Shown one piece after another: positions 1 through 6,252 of a DNA stretch of 12,054 nt; positions within the stretch are counted from its first letter, which is position 1, and every line of letters starts with the position of its first letter. The position numbers and the translations under genes were made by a program. Under the pieces are notes generated by a model, which was not told where the DNA came from, made no database searches, and was given only the letters and a program-made list of their open reading frames with translations. The DNA lies in the NCBI GenBank assembly GCA_964582545.1, contig CAZOSB010000049.1, forward strand, positions 1 through 12,054. Direction: 5' to 3'. The DNA is from JAVVUJ01 sp964582545. GTDB taxonomy: Bacteria > Bacillota > Clostridia > Peptostreptococcales > Anaerovoracaceae.

Positions 1-10
1 TTTTTTACTC

Positions 11-412
11 TTAAATTGCCACTTGTTCGGGGGTGTAGCTGTAAGCTACGCCTTTTCTTGCTTCTACCGTCACTTCGGGAATTGTGCCTCCAAGCTCTGA
101 CGGTATCTCTATTGAGCCAATGCAGTTGTAATGAATGGTAAGATTTTGGCTGACTACACCGTCAATTCTCTCTGCGTGGTAAACCTCAATCTTTTCAATC
201 AGCTCGTTAAGCATCCTCGGAGTAAGCTTTCTCACACGAGTGTATTTACGGACTGCGGCGATAAAGGTATCGGTTGATACAACACGACTTTTGCTCTGCT
301 GTAACTCTTTGGAAAGTGCTTTAATTTTGCCCTGCAATTCGCATTGCTCATCTTCATACCGCCTTGACATTGTGGCAAACCGCTCATCGGTTAGCTTCCC
401 TGCTGCGGTCAA
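11..412 (-). pseudogene. C-terminal fragment of a large serine recombinase (DUF4368 type)
   Basis: This is the last ~130 residues of a large serine recombinase of the TndX/TnpX kind, which excise and integrate clostridial mobile elements through a covalent serine-DNA intermediate. The match is to the coiled-coil and DUF4368-like tail: GKLTDERFATMSRRYEDEQ, then the acidic/basic helix, then KLTPRMLNELIEKIEVYHAE and a beta-rich end. Full-length relatives have over 500 residues, with the catalytic serine in the N-terminal resolvase domain. That part is missing: an in-frame stop lies at 449-451, and the codons just before GKL do not resemble the family. The apparent start at 412 is a TTG without a ribosome binding site, so this is a 5'-deleted remnant, not a gene. 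It points the same way as the ABC/sensor cargo upstream, so it probably marks one end of the element. Family assignment is from recalled motifs and is fairly sure; inactivity is inferred. Confidence 0.8.
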
Positions 413-485
413 GTGAATATGTAGCCTTGTATCGCTTCTGCCATATCCTTAAAAAGAGTTTCGATGCTTACCACAATCCCTCATT

Positions 486-520
486 TGAAAAGAAAAAATG
501 GTTCTTTAATGGTTAAAACC
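486..520 (-). terminator. Probable terminator of the ABC exporter operon
   Basis: Read on the minus strand, GGTTTT and AAGAACC pair into a short stem (one G-T pair) around a small loop, followed directly by a T-rich tract (TTTTTTCTTTTC). It lies about 55 bases after the stop of the second permease, as expected for the end of this operon. The stem is short, so efficiency is uncertain. Confidence 0.4.
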
Positions 521-573
521 ACAGTCTTACATCCCTTACCCTTACAGGTTTGGCAATGTAACGGTTTCCAACA

Positions 574-1593
574 TTACCTTGCAAAGCTCTTTTTTCGTCT
601 ACCATGTTCAATAGCAAAAAACAGCAGTAGCCACAATAGGCAATGTGCAAATAAAACGATAATGTTCATTTTAATTCCCTGTGTTTGTCCATTCAATAAA
701 TCCATCAATCCATAAAAAGTTGCACTTGAGGGAAGCAGATAAGACAGGGAGTGTAACATGCTACCAGGTGGAACTGTTAAGCAAAATAAAATGGGTGGAG
801 CAAGGAACAAAATCATGACTACCTTGATGTAGACAATGCCTACCATCAGCCCACTTGAAAGTCTGCCAACAAATAACCCCACCAAGGCTGCTACAAAAGC
901 AGATAGAATAATCAACAGTAGTAAAGGCAAGCTTTGAGTTACAGAAACCCTCATGCAAATAGCAGCCGTTAAAACGGTGGAGATAACACCACCAATAAAT
1001 CCTAACGTAATTTTTTGAGCCACATACTCTGTTTTTGTCATAGGTAAAATCTCATTGATAAGGGAAATACCATCCTCTTTTTCTCCGATAATACTCATGG
1101 CATTAAACGTACAGCCCATGAACATAGCTGTAACCATTGTTATCACAATGAGTAGAGATTTAAGAGAATCGCTTTTCTCAACAATCGGAATAATATTTAT
1201 TTGAGCAAAAGCAATACTATTTCTTTCAGCGTAAAGCTGTGGGAGGGTATTGCCAATTACCGTATTTATTTGCAGTTCGTCCCCCGACAAAAGAGTTCTT
1301 ATGCCGCTTTCGTCTTTCAATACACCAATCGCCTGTGTAGCAGGGTTATTGACTGCATTTTTCAAAGAAGCAATATCCTCAAAGGTAGTAACACTTCCAT
1401 TTGTTTGTAACCATTTGATGCTTTCGTTTGAAAGGTCATTTTCCATGATGTAAAAAGCGGTTTCGCCTAAAGATGAAAAGCTTACTCCTGAAAGCAGACT
1501 GATTGACAATCCTACAAGAACCGGTAGCAAAAAGGATAAAATACACAATTTATCCCGAAGTATGTTTTTTAGCTGATACCTTAACCCTTTCAT
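574..1593 (-). CDS. ABC-2 type transporter permease (second subunit)
   Basis: Membrane subunit of an ABC-2 exporter, 339 residues. One N-terminal membrane helix (~residues 17-38, LSFLLPVLVGLSISLLSG) is followed by a ~130-residue outside domain. Several hydrophobic helices follow from about residue 150, with the cytosolic coupling segment EKEDGISLINEILPMTK that is typical of ABC-2 permeases and contacts the ATPase. The start is placed at the ATG at 1593 because AAAGGAGGGG lies just before it. A longer open frame reaches 1716 but overlaps the upstream permease and lacks a matching N-terminus. The gene begins one base after the stop of that permease, so the two are translationally coupled and probably form a heterodimer. 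With the ATPase it would export or expel a hydrophobic or peptide substrate. The substrate cannot be read from sequence. Resistance to a membrane-active peptide or antibiotic is inferred from the neighbouring sensor system. Confidence 0.85.
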   Translation of the reverse strand: MKGLRYQLKNILRDKLCILSFLLPVLVGLSISLLSGVSFSSLGETAFYIMENDLSNESIKWLQTNGSVTTFEDIASLKNAVNNPATQAIGVLKDESGIRTLLSGDELQINTVIGNTLPQLYAERNSIAFAQINIIPIVEKSDSLKSLLIVITMVTAMFMGCTFNAMSIIGEKEDGISLINEILPMTKTEYVAQKITLGFIGGVISTVLTAAICMRVSVTQSLPLLLLIILSAFVAALVGLFVGRLSSGLMVGIVYIKVVMILFLAPPILFCLTVPPGSMLHSLSYLLPSSATFYGLMDLLNGQTQGIKMNIIVLFAHCLLWLLLFFAIEHGRRKKSFAR

Positions 1594-1594
1594 G

Positions 1595-2587
1595 CTACCC
1601 CTCCTTTGCCATTTCACGAATAAGCGTGCGACGCACAAGAAGAAACAGCAGTACGATTGCCAAACCGCAAATGACATAGTAAATACCGTTTGCAGACGGT
1701 ATACCTCGATACGCATTCTTCATTGCCATAAAAAGATGATACATGGGGTGATAATTTATCCACCCCCAAGCAATGCCTGTCTGCCCTGCAAGAAATACAG
1801 GTGTTGTAATAAAAACTGCTAAAACGAGATACAGCAAAGAAAATTGTTTGAAATCGGGCAAAAGTATTGCACAAAAAAAGCCCACCAAAGCCATATTTAA
1901 AGATAAAATACCCGTCTGCAATAAGACATAAGGCAACACTGCAAGTCCAGCTAAGACCCCTAAATTTATGACTGTCAGCAATATTGAAAACACAAGGTCA
2001 AACAACAAAAACAAAGTCAGCTTTGAAAGAATAAAAGCTGTTTTGCTTACAGGCAGCACACCGTGAACACGAATAATGCCCATCTGCTTTTCTTTAAAAA
2101 GCATAGAAGCAAGCCCTAAAAATCCAACTGCAGCCAATTCAAAAAACAAAAATTCACAAGTAATTTCCCTGCGGCTTTTCATCTCCTTGTTATCAATTCC
2201 TATCACCTCTGCCGTAGAATGATTGGAGGACGATAGCAAAGATAGAGCGTATGTAGCTCGGTATTGGTCGGTACTGCTGATACCCGATGAAACCATACTG
2301 ATTTTTGGTATTCCACTTGAAGCGTCAATGCCCACAGCATAGCCATCACCGCTTTCTGCTTGTAACTTCTCTAAGTTATCAACCTTTATCAGTTCAGAAG
2401 ATGCCATGCTATGCACAGAAAGTGGGTCGTAAAGGTATACAGGATAAATATTCTGATCTAAACCCACATAAAAAAAGTTAATATAACAGGAATAAAGAAT
2501 AAGAGAGCCAAGCATAAGCAGAAAGAACTTGCTTGAGAGCATCAGCTTGAAGTCCTTTTTTAGTAAGGAAAAAAATTCTCTCCACAT
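1595..2587 (-). CDS. ABC-2 type transporter permease (first subunit)
   Basis: Membrane subunit of the same ABC-2 exporter, 330 residues. A first membrane helix (~residues 20-40, FFLLMLGSLILYSCY) is followed by an extracytoplasmic domain of ~100 residues. Five or so membrane helices begin near residue 150 (FFELAAVGFLGLASMLF), with the coupling segment FKEKQMGIIRVHGVLPVSK. It has the same plan as the downstream permease but clearly diverged sequence, which suggests an asymmetric pair. Its ATG overlaps the TAA of the ATPase gene by one base (TAATG), and its TAG is followed after one base by the next permease, so all three are coupled. It is not a BceB-type permease, which has ten helices and a large domain between helices 7 and 8, nor a short LanE/LanG-type permease, which lacks a large outside domain. 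The family call is secure; the substrate is unknown. Confidence 0.85.
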   Translation of the reverse strand: MWREFFSLLKKDFKLMLSSKFFLLMLGSLILYSCYINFFYVGLDQNIYPVYLYDPLSVHSMASSELIKVDNLEKLQAESGDGYAVGIDASSGIPKISMVSSGISSTDQYRATYALSLLSSSNHSTAEVIGIDNKEMKSRREITCEFLFFELAAVGFLGLASMLFKEKQMGIIRVHGVLPVSKTAFILSKLTLFLLFDLVFSILLTVINLGVLAGLAVLPYVLLQTGILSLNMALVGFFCAILLPDFKQFSLLYLVLAVFITTPVFLAGQTGIAWGWINYHPMYHLFMAMKNAYRGIPSANGIYYVICGLAIVLLFLLVRRTLIREMAKEG

Positions 2588-3432
2588 TACGAAAGCCCCC
2601 TCCCTGTGTAGTGTATAAACATATCCTCCAAGGTTGGCTCTTTAGAGTGAATACTGATCATTTCATCATGGGGGAATGGAACGCCCGCTTTTAACTCAGG
2701 TGTTTCAATGATTGCTGTATTTCGTTTTCCTTTGTACAAATACTCAATCTCAACTTGATGATTGCTGTTCTTCTCTTTTAGCTTTTTTGGGGTGTCAATT
2801 ATCTTGATTTCACCATCAGCAATAAATGCCACTTTGTCACAAAGTAAATCAGCATCCATCATGTTGTGGGTAGTCAAGAAAATCGTTGTACCCTTTTTTC
2901 TTTCTTCTTCAATGATATTCCGAAACAATACTGCCCCTTGTGGGTCAAGTCCACTGGTCGGCTCATCTAAAAATAGCAGCTTTGGATTATTAAGTAATGC
3001 CCTTGCCATGCTCACGCGCTGCCGCATTCCTTTGGAATAGGAGGATACAGGCTTTTTTAAAAAATCCTTTTTGAATTCCAATAGCTCCAATAATTGTTCT
3101 ATATTTCGTCTTTGCTCTGTTGGATAAAAGCTCGCAAAGTAGTTCAGATTATCGAGGGCACTCAAGTTGGTGTAGAGATACGGAAATTCAAACAGAACAC
3201 CTATTTTCTCTTGGAAATCTTTTTGCTGACACTCCAAAGGTTTATCAAACAGACGAACATCGCCACTACCTCCACGCAAAATACCCGTTAGGATTTTCTG
3301 TGTTGTAGACTTGCCCGAACCATTGGGACCTAAAAAACCAAATATCTCACCGTCAGCCACCGAAAAAGTTAAGCCATGTAAGGTTTCTTTTTGCTTTTGA
3401 TAAGAGAACACCAAGTCTTTCACGTCAATCAT
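2587..3432 (-). CDS. ABC transporter ATP-binding protein
   Basis: ATPase subunit of the exporter, 281 residues, cytosolic. It shows Walker A GPNGSGKS (residues ~35-42), the helical-domain segment with FEFPYLYTNLS where the Q-loop glutamine is replaced by E82, the signature YSKGMRQR (~132-139) in place of LSGGQ, Walker B LLFLDEP (~152-158, D156 and catalytic E157), the D-loop SGLD and the switch histidine H189 in TTHNM. These variants are common in the drug and lantibiotic exporter branch (BcrA/NatA/YxlF-like) and do not suggest inactivity. The ATG overlaps the TGA of the small membrane-protein gene (ATGA), and a G-rich binding site lies in that gene's last codons. The stop overlaps the first permease. 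Expression should follow the response-regulator array at 3612-3670. Confidence 0.93.
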   Translation of the reverse strand: MIDVKDLVFSYQKQKETLHGLTFSVADGEIFGFLGPNGSGKSTTQKILTGILRGGSGDVRLFDKPLECQQKDFQEKIGVLFEFPYLYTNLSALDNLNYFASFYPTEQRRNIEQLLELLEFKKDFLKKPVSSYSKGMRQRVSMARALLNNPKLLFLDEPTSGLDPQGAVLFRNIIEEERKKGTTIFLTTHNMMDADLLCDKVAFIADGEIKIIDTPKKLKEKNSNHQVEIEYLYKGKRNTAIIETPELKAGVPFPHDEMISIHSKEPTLEDMFIHYTGRGLS

Positions 3433-3581
3433 TCTTCATCCCCCCATTTGCTTTTGTGCTTGCTTTTTTCCTCCTGTTGCCTTTTGCTCCACCATTTCAT
3501 AAACGTAATCTTGAACGGAATAGAAATGCCAACAACGACAATAATAATAAACCACCAATACCATTCCATACCTAAAAACAT
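3429..3581 (-). CDS. Small single-span membrane protein, first gene of the exporter operon
   Basis: A 50-residue protein that is easy to miss because of its size. It starts MFLGMEWYWW, runs into one membrane helix (FIIIVVVGISIPF, ~residues 11-23), and ends in a charged tail rich in K, R, Q and E (KRQQEEKSKHKSKWGDEE). It is well supported as a real gene. A near-perfect site, AAGGAGG, lies 7 bases before the ATG. Its TGA overlaps the ATG of the ATPase. It is also the first open frame after the operator array. The W-rich start and basic tail suggest an inside C-terminus. I do not recognise a named family. Position suggests an accessory subunit, a stabiliser of the transporter, or a link between transporter and sensor kinase; that is inference only. 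Confidence 0.75.
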   Translation of the reverse strand: MFLGMEWYWWFIIIVVVGISIPFKITFMKWWSKRQQEEKSKHKSKWGDEE

Positions 3582-3611
3582 ATACAAGACCTCCTTTTTA
3601 TACTTGATGAG

Positions 3612-3670
3612 CTCAGTTTATGAAAATGAAGTGAAATCGAAGTGCAGCAGGTGTGAAGTTGATGTGAAAT
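3612..3670 (-). promoter_or_regulatory. Five-copy 11-bp direct-repeat operator and promoter of the exporter operon
   Basis: Read on the minus strand, a TTCAC-like motif recurs with the core at 3664-3666, 3653-3655, 3642-3644, 3631-3633 and 3620-3622, each exactly 11 bp apart. The five units are TTTCAC, CTTCAC, CTGCAC, TTTCAC and TTTCAT. OmpR/PhoB-family regulators bind head-to-tail to 11-bp repeats, one DNA turn per monomer, and the adjacent operon encodes such a regulator. Two -10 candidates follow: CATAAA at 3617-3622, within the last repeat, and TATAAA at 3597-3602. The latter sits 18 bp after TTTTCA but so close to the ribosome binding site that the transcript would barely include it. No consensus -35 is present, as expected for an activated promoter. 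Confidence 0.65.
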
Positions 3671-3691
3671 AAAAAAGCAAATGATGAAATT

Positions 3692-3731
3692 ATAAAAAAT
3701 GCCCTGCTTTATTTAAGAAAGCAAGGCATTT
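3692..3731 (-). terminator. Terminator after the sensor kinase gene
   Basis: On the minus strand AATGCC-TTGCTTT and AAAGCA-GGGCATT form a long stem (6 bp, a single mismatch, then 6 bp) around a short loop, followed by TTTTTTATAATTT. It lies ~15 bases after the kinase stop. It separates the regulatory operon from the exporter operon, which must therefore have its own promoter. Confidence 0.8.
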
Positions 3732-3744
3732 GGTTATATGGTAT

Positions 3745-4836
3745 TTATTCTGTTACTGGAAAATCAAAGTAAAATTCAACGCCACCGGACAGGTTTTGAA
3801 CAGCATACTCTGTATGATACAGAGTAAGAATTTGAGCCACGATAGAAAGTCCAAGACCGGAGCCACCCTGTGCATTTTGTGAATTTTCTCCACGGTAGAA
3901 CTTGAGCCAAACCTTTGAAATATCCTGTGATGGTATCTGCTCCCCTTGATTGAAAATTGAAAACCTCAACTTATTGCCTGTACGAATAACAGATAAATGA
4001 AGCTCGCCATCAGTACAAACATGGTTTTTTGCGTTTAATATCAAATTGTTAAGTACCTGTTCTATACGGTGTTTATCTGCATAAATAAAAAACTTCTCAT
4101 CGGGCAATTCATAAGTAAAACGATAATTTGTAGGGGGTACATCTATCAGCAATCGCCCTGCAACGATTTCCACCAATTCTATAAAGTCAAAGCGTTCTTC
4201 TGATAACTTAACAGCTCCTGCTTCCAGTGCAGATAAGTCCAGCAAGGACACTATCATGGTATTCATCCGGTCTGTTGCAGATAAAATAGCGTCCATGTAC
4301 TGCTGCTTTTTCTGTTCGTCTGTTTCATCTTTCAATCCCTCAACATAAGCACGGACAATGCCAAGGGGCGTTTTCATTTCGTGAGATAAGCTGTCAACTA
4401 ACTCTTTTCTTTGTGCAAGTAACAAATGCTCTCGTGCTACATCTTTTTCAAGCTGCCCATTGGCAACTTCCAATTTTTCAAGTGCTTCTACCAAATTAGC
4501 AAACATAACATTTAGATTTTGTGAAAGTTCACCGAATTCATCATTTGTATGAACCTTGCAATATGCCGAAAAATCCAAGTTCGCCATTTGCTCCGCTGTG
4601 CGGTTGATTTCGTTCAAAGGCTTAGAAATGAAACGCCCAAGCATTATATCAACACCAAGGATAATCACCACCAACAGTACGAGCCAAATCACAAAAGCGA
4701 TGTTATGGCTTGTAGGTAATTCTGATGTGAGTACATAAAATAGGACAATAGCACCCCCTGCTAATTTTGAGAGTAATAAAACTTTTTTTCTAACTGTGTT
4801 CAAGTCAAACCATTCATTTATTTTTTTCATAATCAT
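3745..4836 (-). CDS. Membrane sensor histidine kinase (VanS-like)
   Basis: A 363-residue sensor kinase that should phosphorylate the regulator encoded just upstream. There are two membrane helices (~residues 19-38 and 45-66) with only ~8 residues between them, a HAMP linker (~67-119), a HisKA domain with the phospho-acceptor H152 in SHEMKTPLG, the N-box LNNLILNAKNH (~262-272) and the G2 box GGSGLGLSI (~324-332). The G1 region reads FNQGEQIP, so the usual DxGxG aspartate is replaced, a variant I associate with VanS and lantibiotic-type kinases. The tiny outside loop leaves no room for a ligand domain. Such intramembrane-sensing kinases usually detect membrane stress or take their signal from a partner transporter. 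The first ATG at 4836 is chosen because it overlaps the regulator's TGA (ATGA); a second ATG follows at 4830. Confidence 0.92.
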   Translation of the reverse strand: MIMKKINEWFDLNTVRKKVLLLSKLAGGAIVLFYVLTSELPTSHNIAFVIWLVLLVVIILGVDIMLGRFISKPLNEINRTAEQMANLDFSAYCKVHTNDEFGELSQNLNVMFANLVEALEKLEVANGQLEKDVAREHLLLAQRKELVDSLSHEMKTPLGIVRAYVEGLKDETDEQKKQQYMDAILSATDRMNTMIVSLLDLSALEAGAVKLSEERFDFIELVEIVAGRLLIDVPPTNYRFTYELPDEKFFIYADKHRIEQVLNNLILNAKNHVCTDGELHLSVIRTGNKLRFSIFNQGEQIPSQDISKVWLKFYRGENSQNAQGGSGLGLSIVAQILTLYHTEYAVQNLSGGVEFYFDFPVTE

Positions 4837-5498
4837 ACCTCGAATTTATAACCCGAACGTATCAGCGTTACAATATAGCGACCCTCTGTGCCCAATTTTT
4901 GCCGTAGCGTTTTGATGTGTGTGTCCACCGTCCTTGTATTTCCCTCAAAATCATAACCCCAAATGCGATTTAGTAGTTGTTCACGGGAAAACACTTGATT
5001 TTTGTTCTGCATGAAAAACCGCAATAATTCAAATTCCTTATGGGTTAAATCAATGGCATTACCGCTAACAATCACGCTATGGGAAGTTGGCACTAAGATA
5101 AGATTGCCGACTGCAAGTGCTTCTTGTACGTTTTCAGTTAATGAACGCCGTAACAAGGCATTCACTTTGGCAAGCAACACGTTAGGGCTGAACGGCTTTG
5201 TCATGTAATCATCTGCTCCATAGTCATATCCTTTTAACTTGTCGCCTTCATCCTCTTTTGCCGTAAGGAAGATGATAGGAATGCTGTACATTTCTCTTGC
5301 TATTTTACACACCGAAAAGCCATCTAAATGCGGCATCATAATATCCAAAATTGCCAAATCAACAGGATTGCTTTTCAAAATCGTAACAGCGTCTATTCCA
5401 TCATCTGCCGTAATGCAGGAGTGACCGCTGCGTTTCATATATTCAACAATTATGTCTTGCATATCTTTTTCATCTTCTGCGATTAAAATAATAGCCAT
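4833..5498 (-). CDS. OmpR/VanR-family response regulator
   Basis: A 221-residue DNA-binding regulator. The receiver domain (~1-115) has the acidic pocket E8/D9, phospho-acceptor D52 in LAILDIMMP, T79 in FLTAKEDEGDK and K101 in DYMTKPFSP. The winged-helix effector domain (~125-220) carries LTHKEFELL, the recognition segment RTVDTHIKTLRQKL and the terminal hairpin RSGYKFEV. All residues needed for phosphorylation are present. It starts directly after the HTH gene's TAG, with GAGG in that gene's last codons, and its stop overlaps the kinase start, so all three are co-translated. Phosphorylated dimers of this family bind 11-bp direct repeats; such an array lies before the exporter operon (3612-3670), and I see none before its own operon. 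It therefore probably activates the exporter rather than itself. Confidence 0.93.
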   Translation of the reverse strand: MAIILIAEDEKDMQDIIVEYMKRSGHSCITADDGIDAVTILKSNPVDLAILDIMMPHLDGFSVCKIAREMYSIPIIFLTAKEDEGDKLKGYDYGADDYMTKPFSPNVLLAKVNALLRRSLTENVQEALAVGNLILVPTSHSVIVSGNAIDLTHKEFELLRFFMQNKNQVFSREQLLNRIWGYDFEGNTRTVDTHIKTLRQKLGTEGRYIVTLIRSGYKFEV

Positions 5499-5690
5499 CT
5501 ATTCAAACCTCACTTTTTCTTGGTTTTCTTTTCTTCGTCCATCAACAGGCTTCTCAGCATCTTTGGGTATCATCCATGCTCTCCCGAATTTCAAAGTGCC
5601 ATCAATACGATTTCCTTCGCATAATTTTTGTATCCGTCTTTCCGATATCTCCCACTTTTCAGAAGCGGCTTTTACAGAAATGTAATTCAT
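5499..5690 (-). CDS. Small HTH (excisionase/MerR-like) DNA-binding protein
   Basis: A 63-residue protein. The pattern YISVKAASEKWEISERRIQKL followed by EGNRIDGTLKFGRAWMIPKD is the HTH_17/excisionase-type winged helix: first helix, turn, recognition helix, then a wing ending in W-I-P. The ATG at 5690 is preferred over the in-frame TTG at 5717 because AAAGGAAG lies 8 bases before it and the family starts with MNYIS-like residues. The last ~17 residues are charged and probably disordered. It is the first gene of the HTH-regulator-kinase operon and touches the response regulator. Relatives often sit on mobile elements directly before VanR-type genes. Its role could be excision control or operon regulation; the sequence does not decide. 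Confidence 0.85.
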   Translation of the reverse strand: MNYISVKAASEKWEISERRIQKLCEGNRIDGTLKFGRAWMIPKDAEKPVDGRRKENQEKVRFE

Positions 5691-5726
5691 ACGGTCAACT
5701 TCCTTTCGCCAAAACAATATACATTT

Positions 5727-5755
5727 ACTATATACGGATTTACGAATAATAGCAA
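5727..5755 (-). promoter_or_regulatory. Sigma-A type promoter of the HTH-regulator-kinase operon
   Basis: On the minus strand TTGCTA (5750-5755), 17 bases and TATAGT (5727-5732) form a good housekeeping promoter. The start would fall near 5720, giving a ~30-base leader that contains the ribosome binding site of the HTH gene. Confidence 0.6.
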
Positions 5756-5762
5756 GTATGCC

Positions 5763-5909
5763 TTAAAAGCAAATCACGCTGTAAAGGATACGGCACATTG
5801 TCTGCGAACAAAAGTGGCAAGCAGGGCAGGTGGTACACACCTTGCATTTTCTATTCGGTTGTGGTGGAATTAAGATAGCGTATGAGCTTTTGGTGACTGG
5901 TTTGGGTAG
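5763..5909 (-). other. Open cysteine-rich frame without a start codon
   Basis: A 48-codon open stretch between stops, just upstream of the HTH promoter. It encodes KCKVCTTCPACHFC, five cysteines each three residues apart, and then a sixth (SQTMC). No ATG, GTG or TTG is in frame before the motif, and I see no ribosome binding site. It is more likely a relic or non-coding DNA than a gene. I do not recognise a family. Confidence 0.2.
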
Positions 5910-5941
5910 CTATTTGGGATAAATACTGTTTTTGACAGCCT

Positions 5942-5967
5942 GAAAACCTTTATAAATACAGGGTTTC
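5942..5967. repeat. Imperfect inverted repeat
   Basis: GAAAACCT (5942-5949) and AGGGTTTC (5960-5967) pair over 7 of 8 bases around a 10-base loop. It lies close to a second hairpin in the junction zone between the element-like region and the gene relics. There is no T-run on the plus side, so it is unlikely to be a plus-strand terminator. Confidence 0.4.
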
Positions 5968-5975
5968 TACGCAAA

Positions 5976-6015
5976 TCCTATAAGAGCACTCGCCTAAAAC
6001 AAGCGGGTGATAGGA
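5976..6015. repeat. Two-part hairpin in the junction zone
   Basis: Outer arms TCCTAT (5976-5981) and ATAGGA (6010-6015) enclose inner arms CACTCGC (5987-5993) and GCGGGTG (6003-6009), which pair over 6 of 7 bases, with a 5-base bulge on one side. No T-run follows on either strand. It could be a structured end or regulatory feature of the element, but nothing in the sequence fixes its role. Confidence 0.45.
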
Positions 6016-6044
6016 CTTATTGCCTAAATAAAAACAAGTATTTT

Positions 6045-6251
6045 TTAAATCATAAAATAATTCATCACTTTATTTAAGTCGTTGTCGATGGCTATTGATT
6101 TGTTTTTTACGAGGCTATTCATCCAACATTGATTTTTATTTATACGAAGGCTACGCAGTAGCTGCCATCTGTCATCGTCACCTTGCGGGATTTCTATTGC
6201 CGGTGCAAGGTAGTGTATCATAAACTCCAGTTGTTCTGCTCGTGTCATCAT
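6045..6251 (-). pseudogene. 5' fragment of a macrodomain ADP-ribose hydrolase gene
   Basis: The open frame starts MMTRAEQLEFMIHYL, continues through IEIP and reads RWQLLRSL. This matches the recalled N-terminal helix region of bacterial protein-ADP-ribose hydrolases (macrodomain type, about 260-280 residues), which remove ADP-ribose from target proteins. After ~35 codons, near 6147, the likeness stops and the frame runs ~33 more codons of unrelated AT-rich sequence to a stop at 6045. The macrodomain itself, with its ADP-ribose loop and zinc site, is absent. The start lies one base after the stop of the ferredoxin-like fragment, and AGGTGAG precedes the ATG pair at 6251/6248. The original operon order therefore survives although both genes are broken. 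The assignment rests on a short stretch. Confidence 0.55.
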
Positions 6252-6252
6252 C

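Noticed and set aside
413..483. Minus-strand frame reading SIETLFKDMAEAIQGYIFT between the terminator and the recombinase tail
   Set aside because: It has only a GTG start with a weak site and ~21 codons, and stops at the recombinase breakpoint; too little to call.
542..574. Ten-codon frame starting in a TAATG overlap with the second permease stop
   Set aside because: It is very short, with no recognisable product; the overlap is likely chance because the operon terminator follows at once.
1594..1716. 41-codon N-terminal extension of the second permease
   Set aside because: It overlaps the first permease, starts without a binding site, and the ATG at 1593 has an excellent one.
3612..3670. 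CRISPR-like or simple tandem repeat reading of the 11-bp array
   Set aside because: The units share only a 5-6 base core and are one helical turn apart, which fits an operator array, not CRISPR or a microsatellite.
5691..5717. TTG start for the HTH protein
   Set aside because: The extension has no binding site; the ATG at 5690 has AAAGGAAG and begins the conserved domain.
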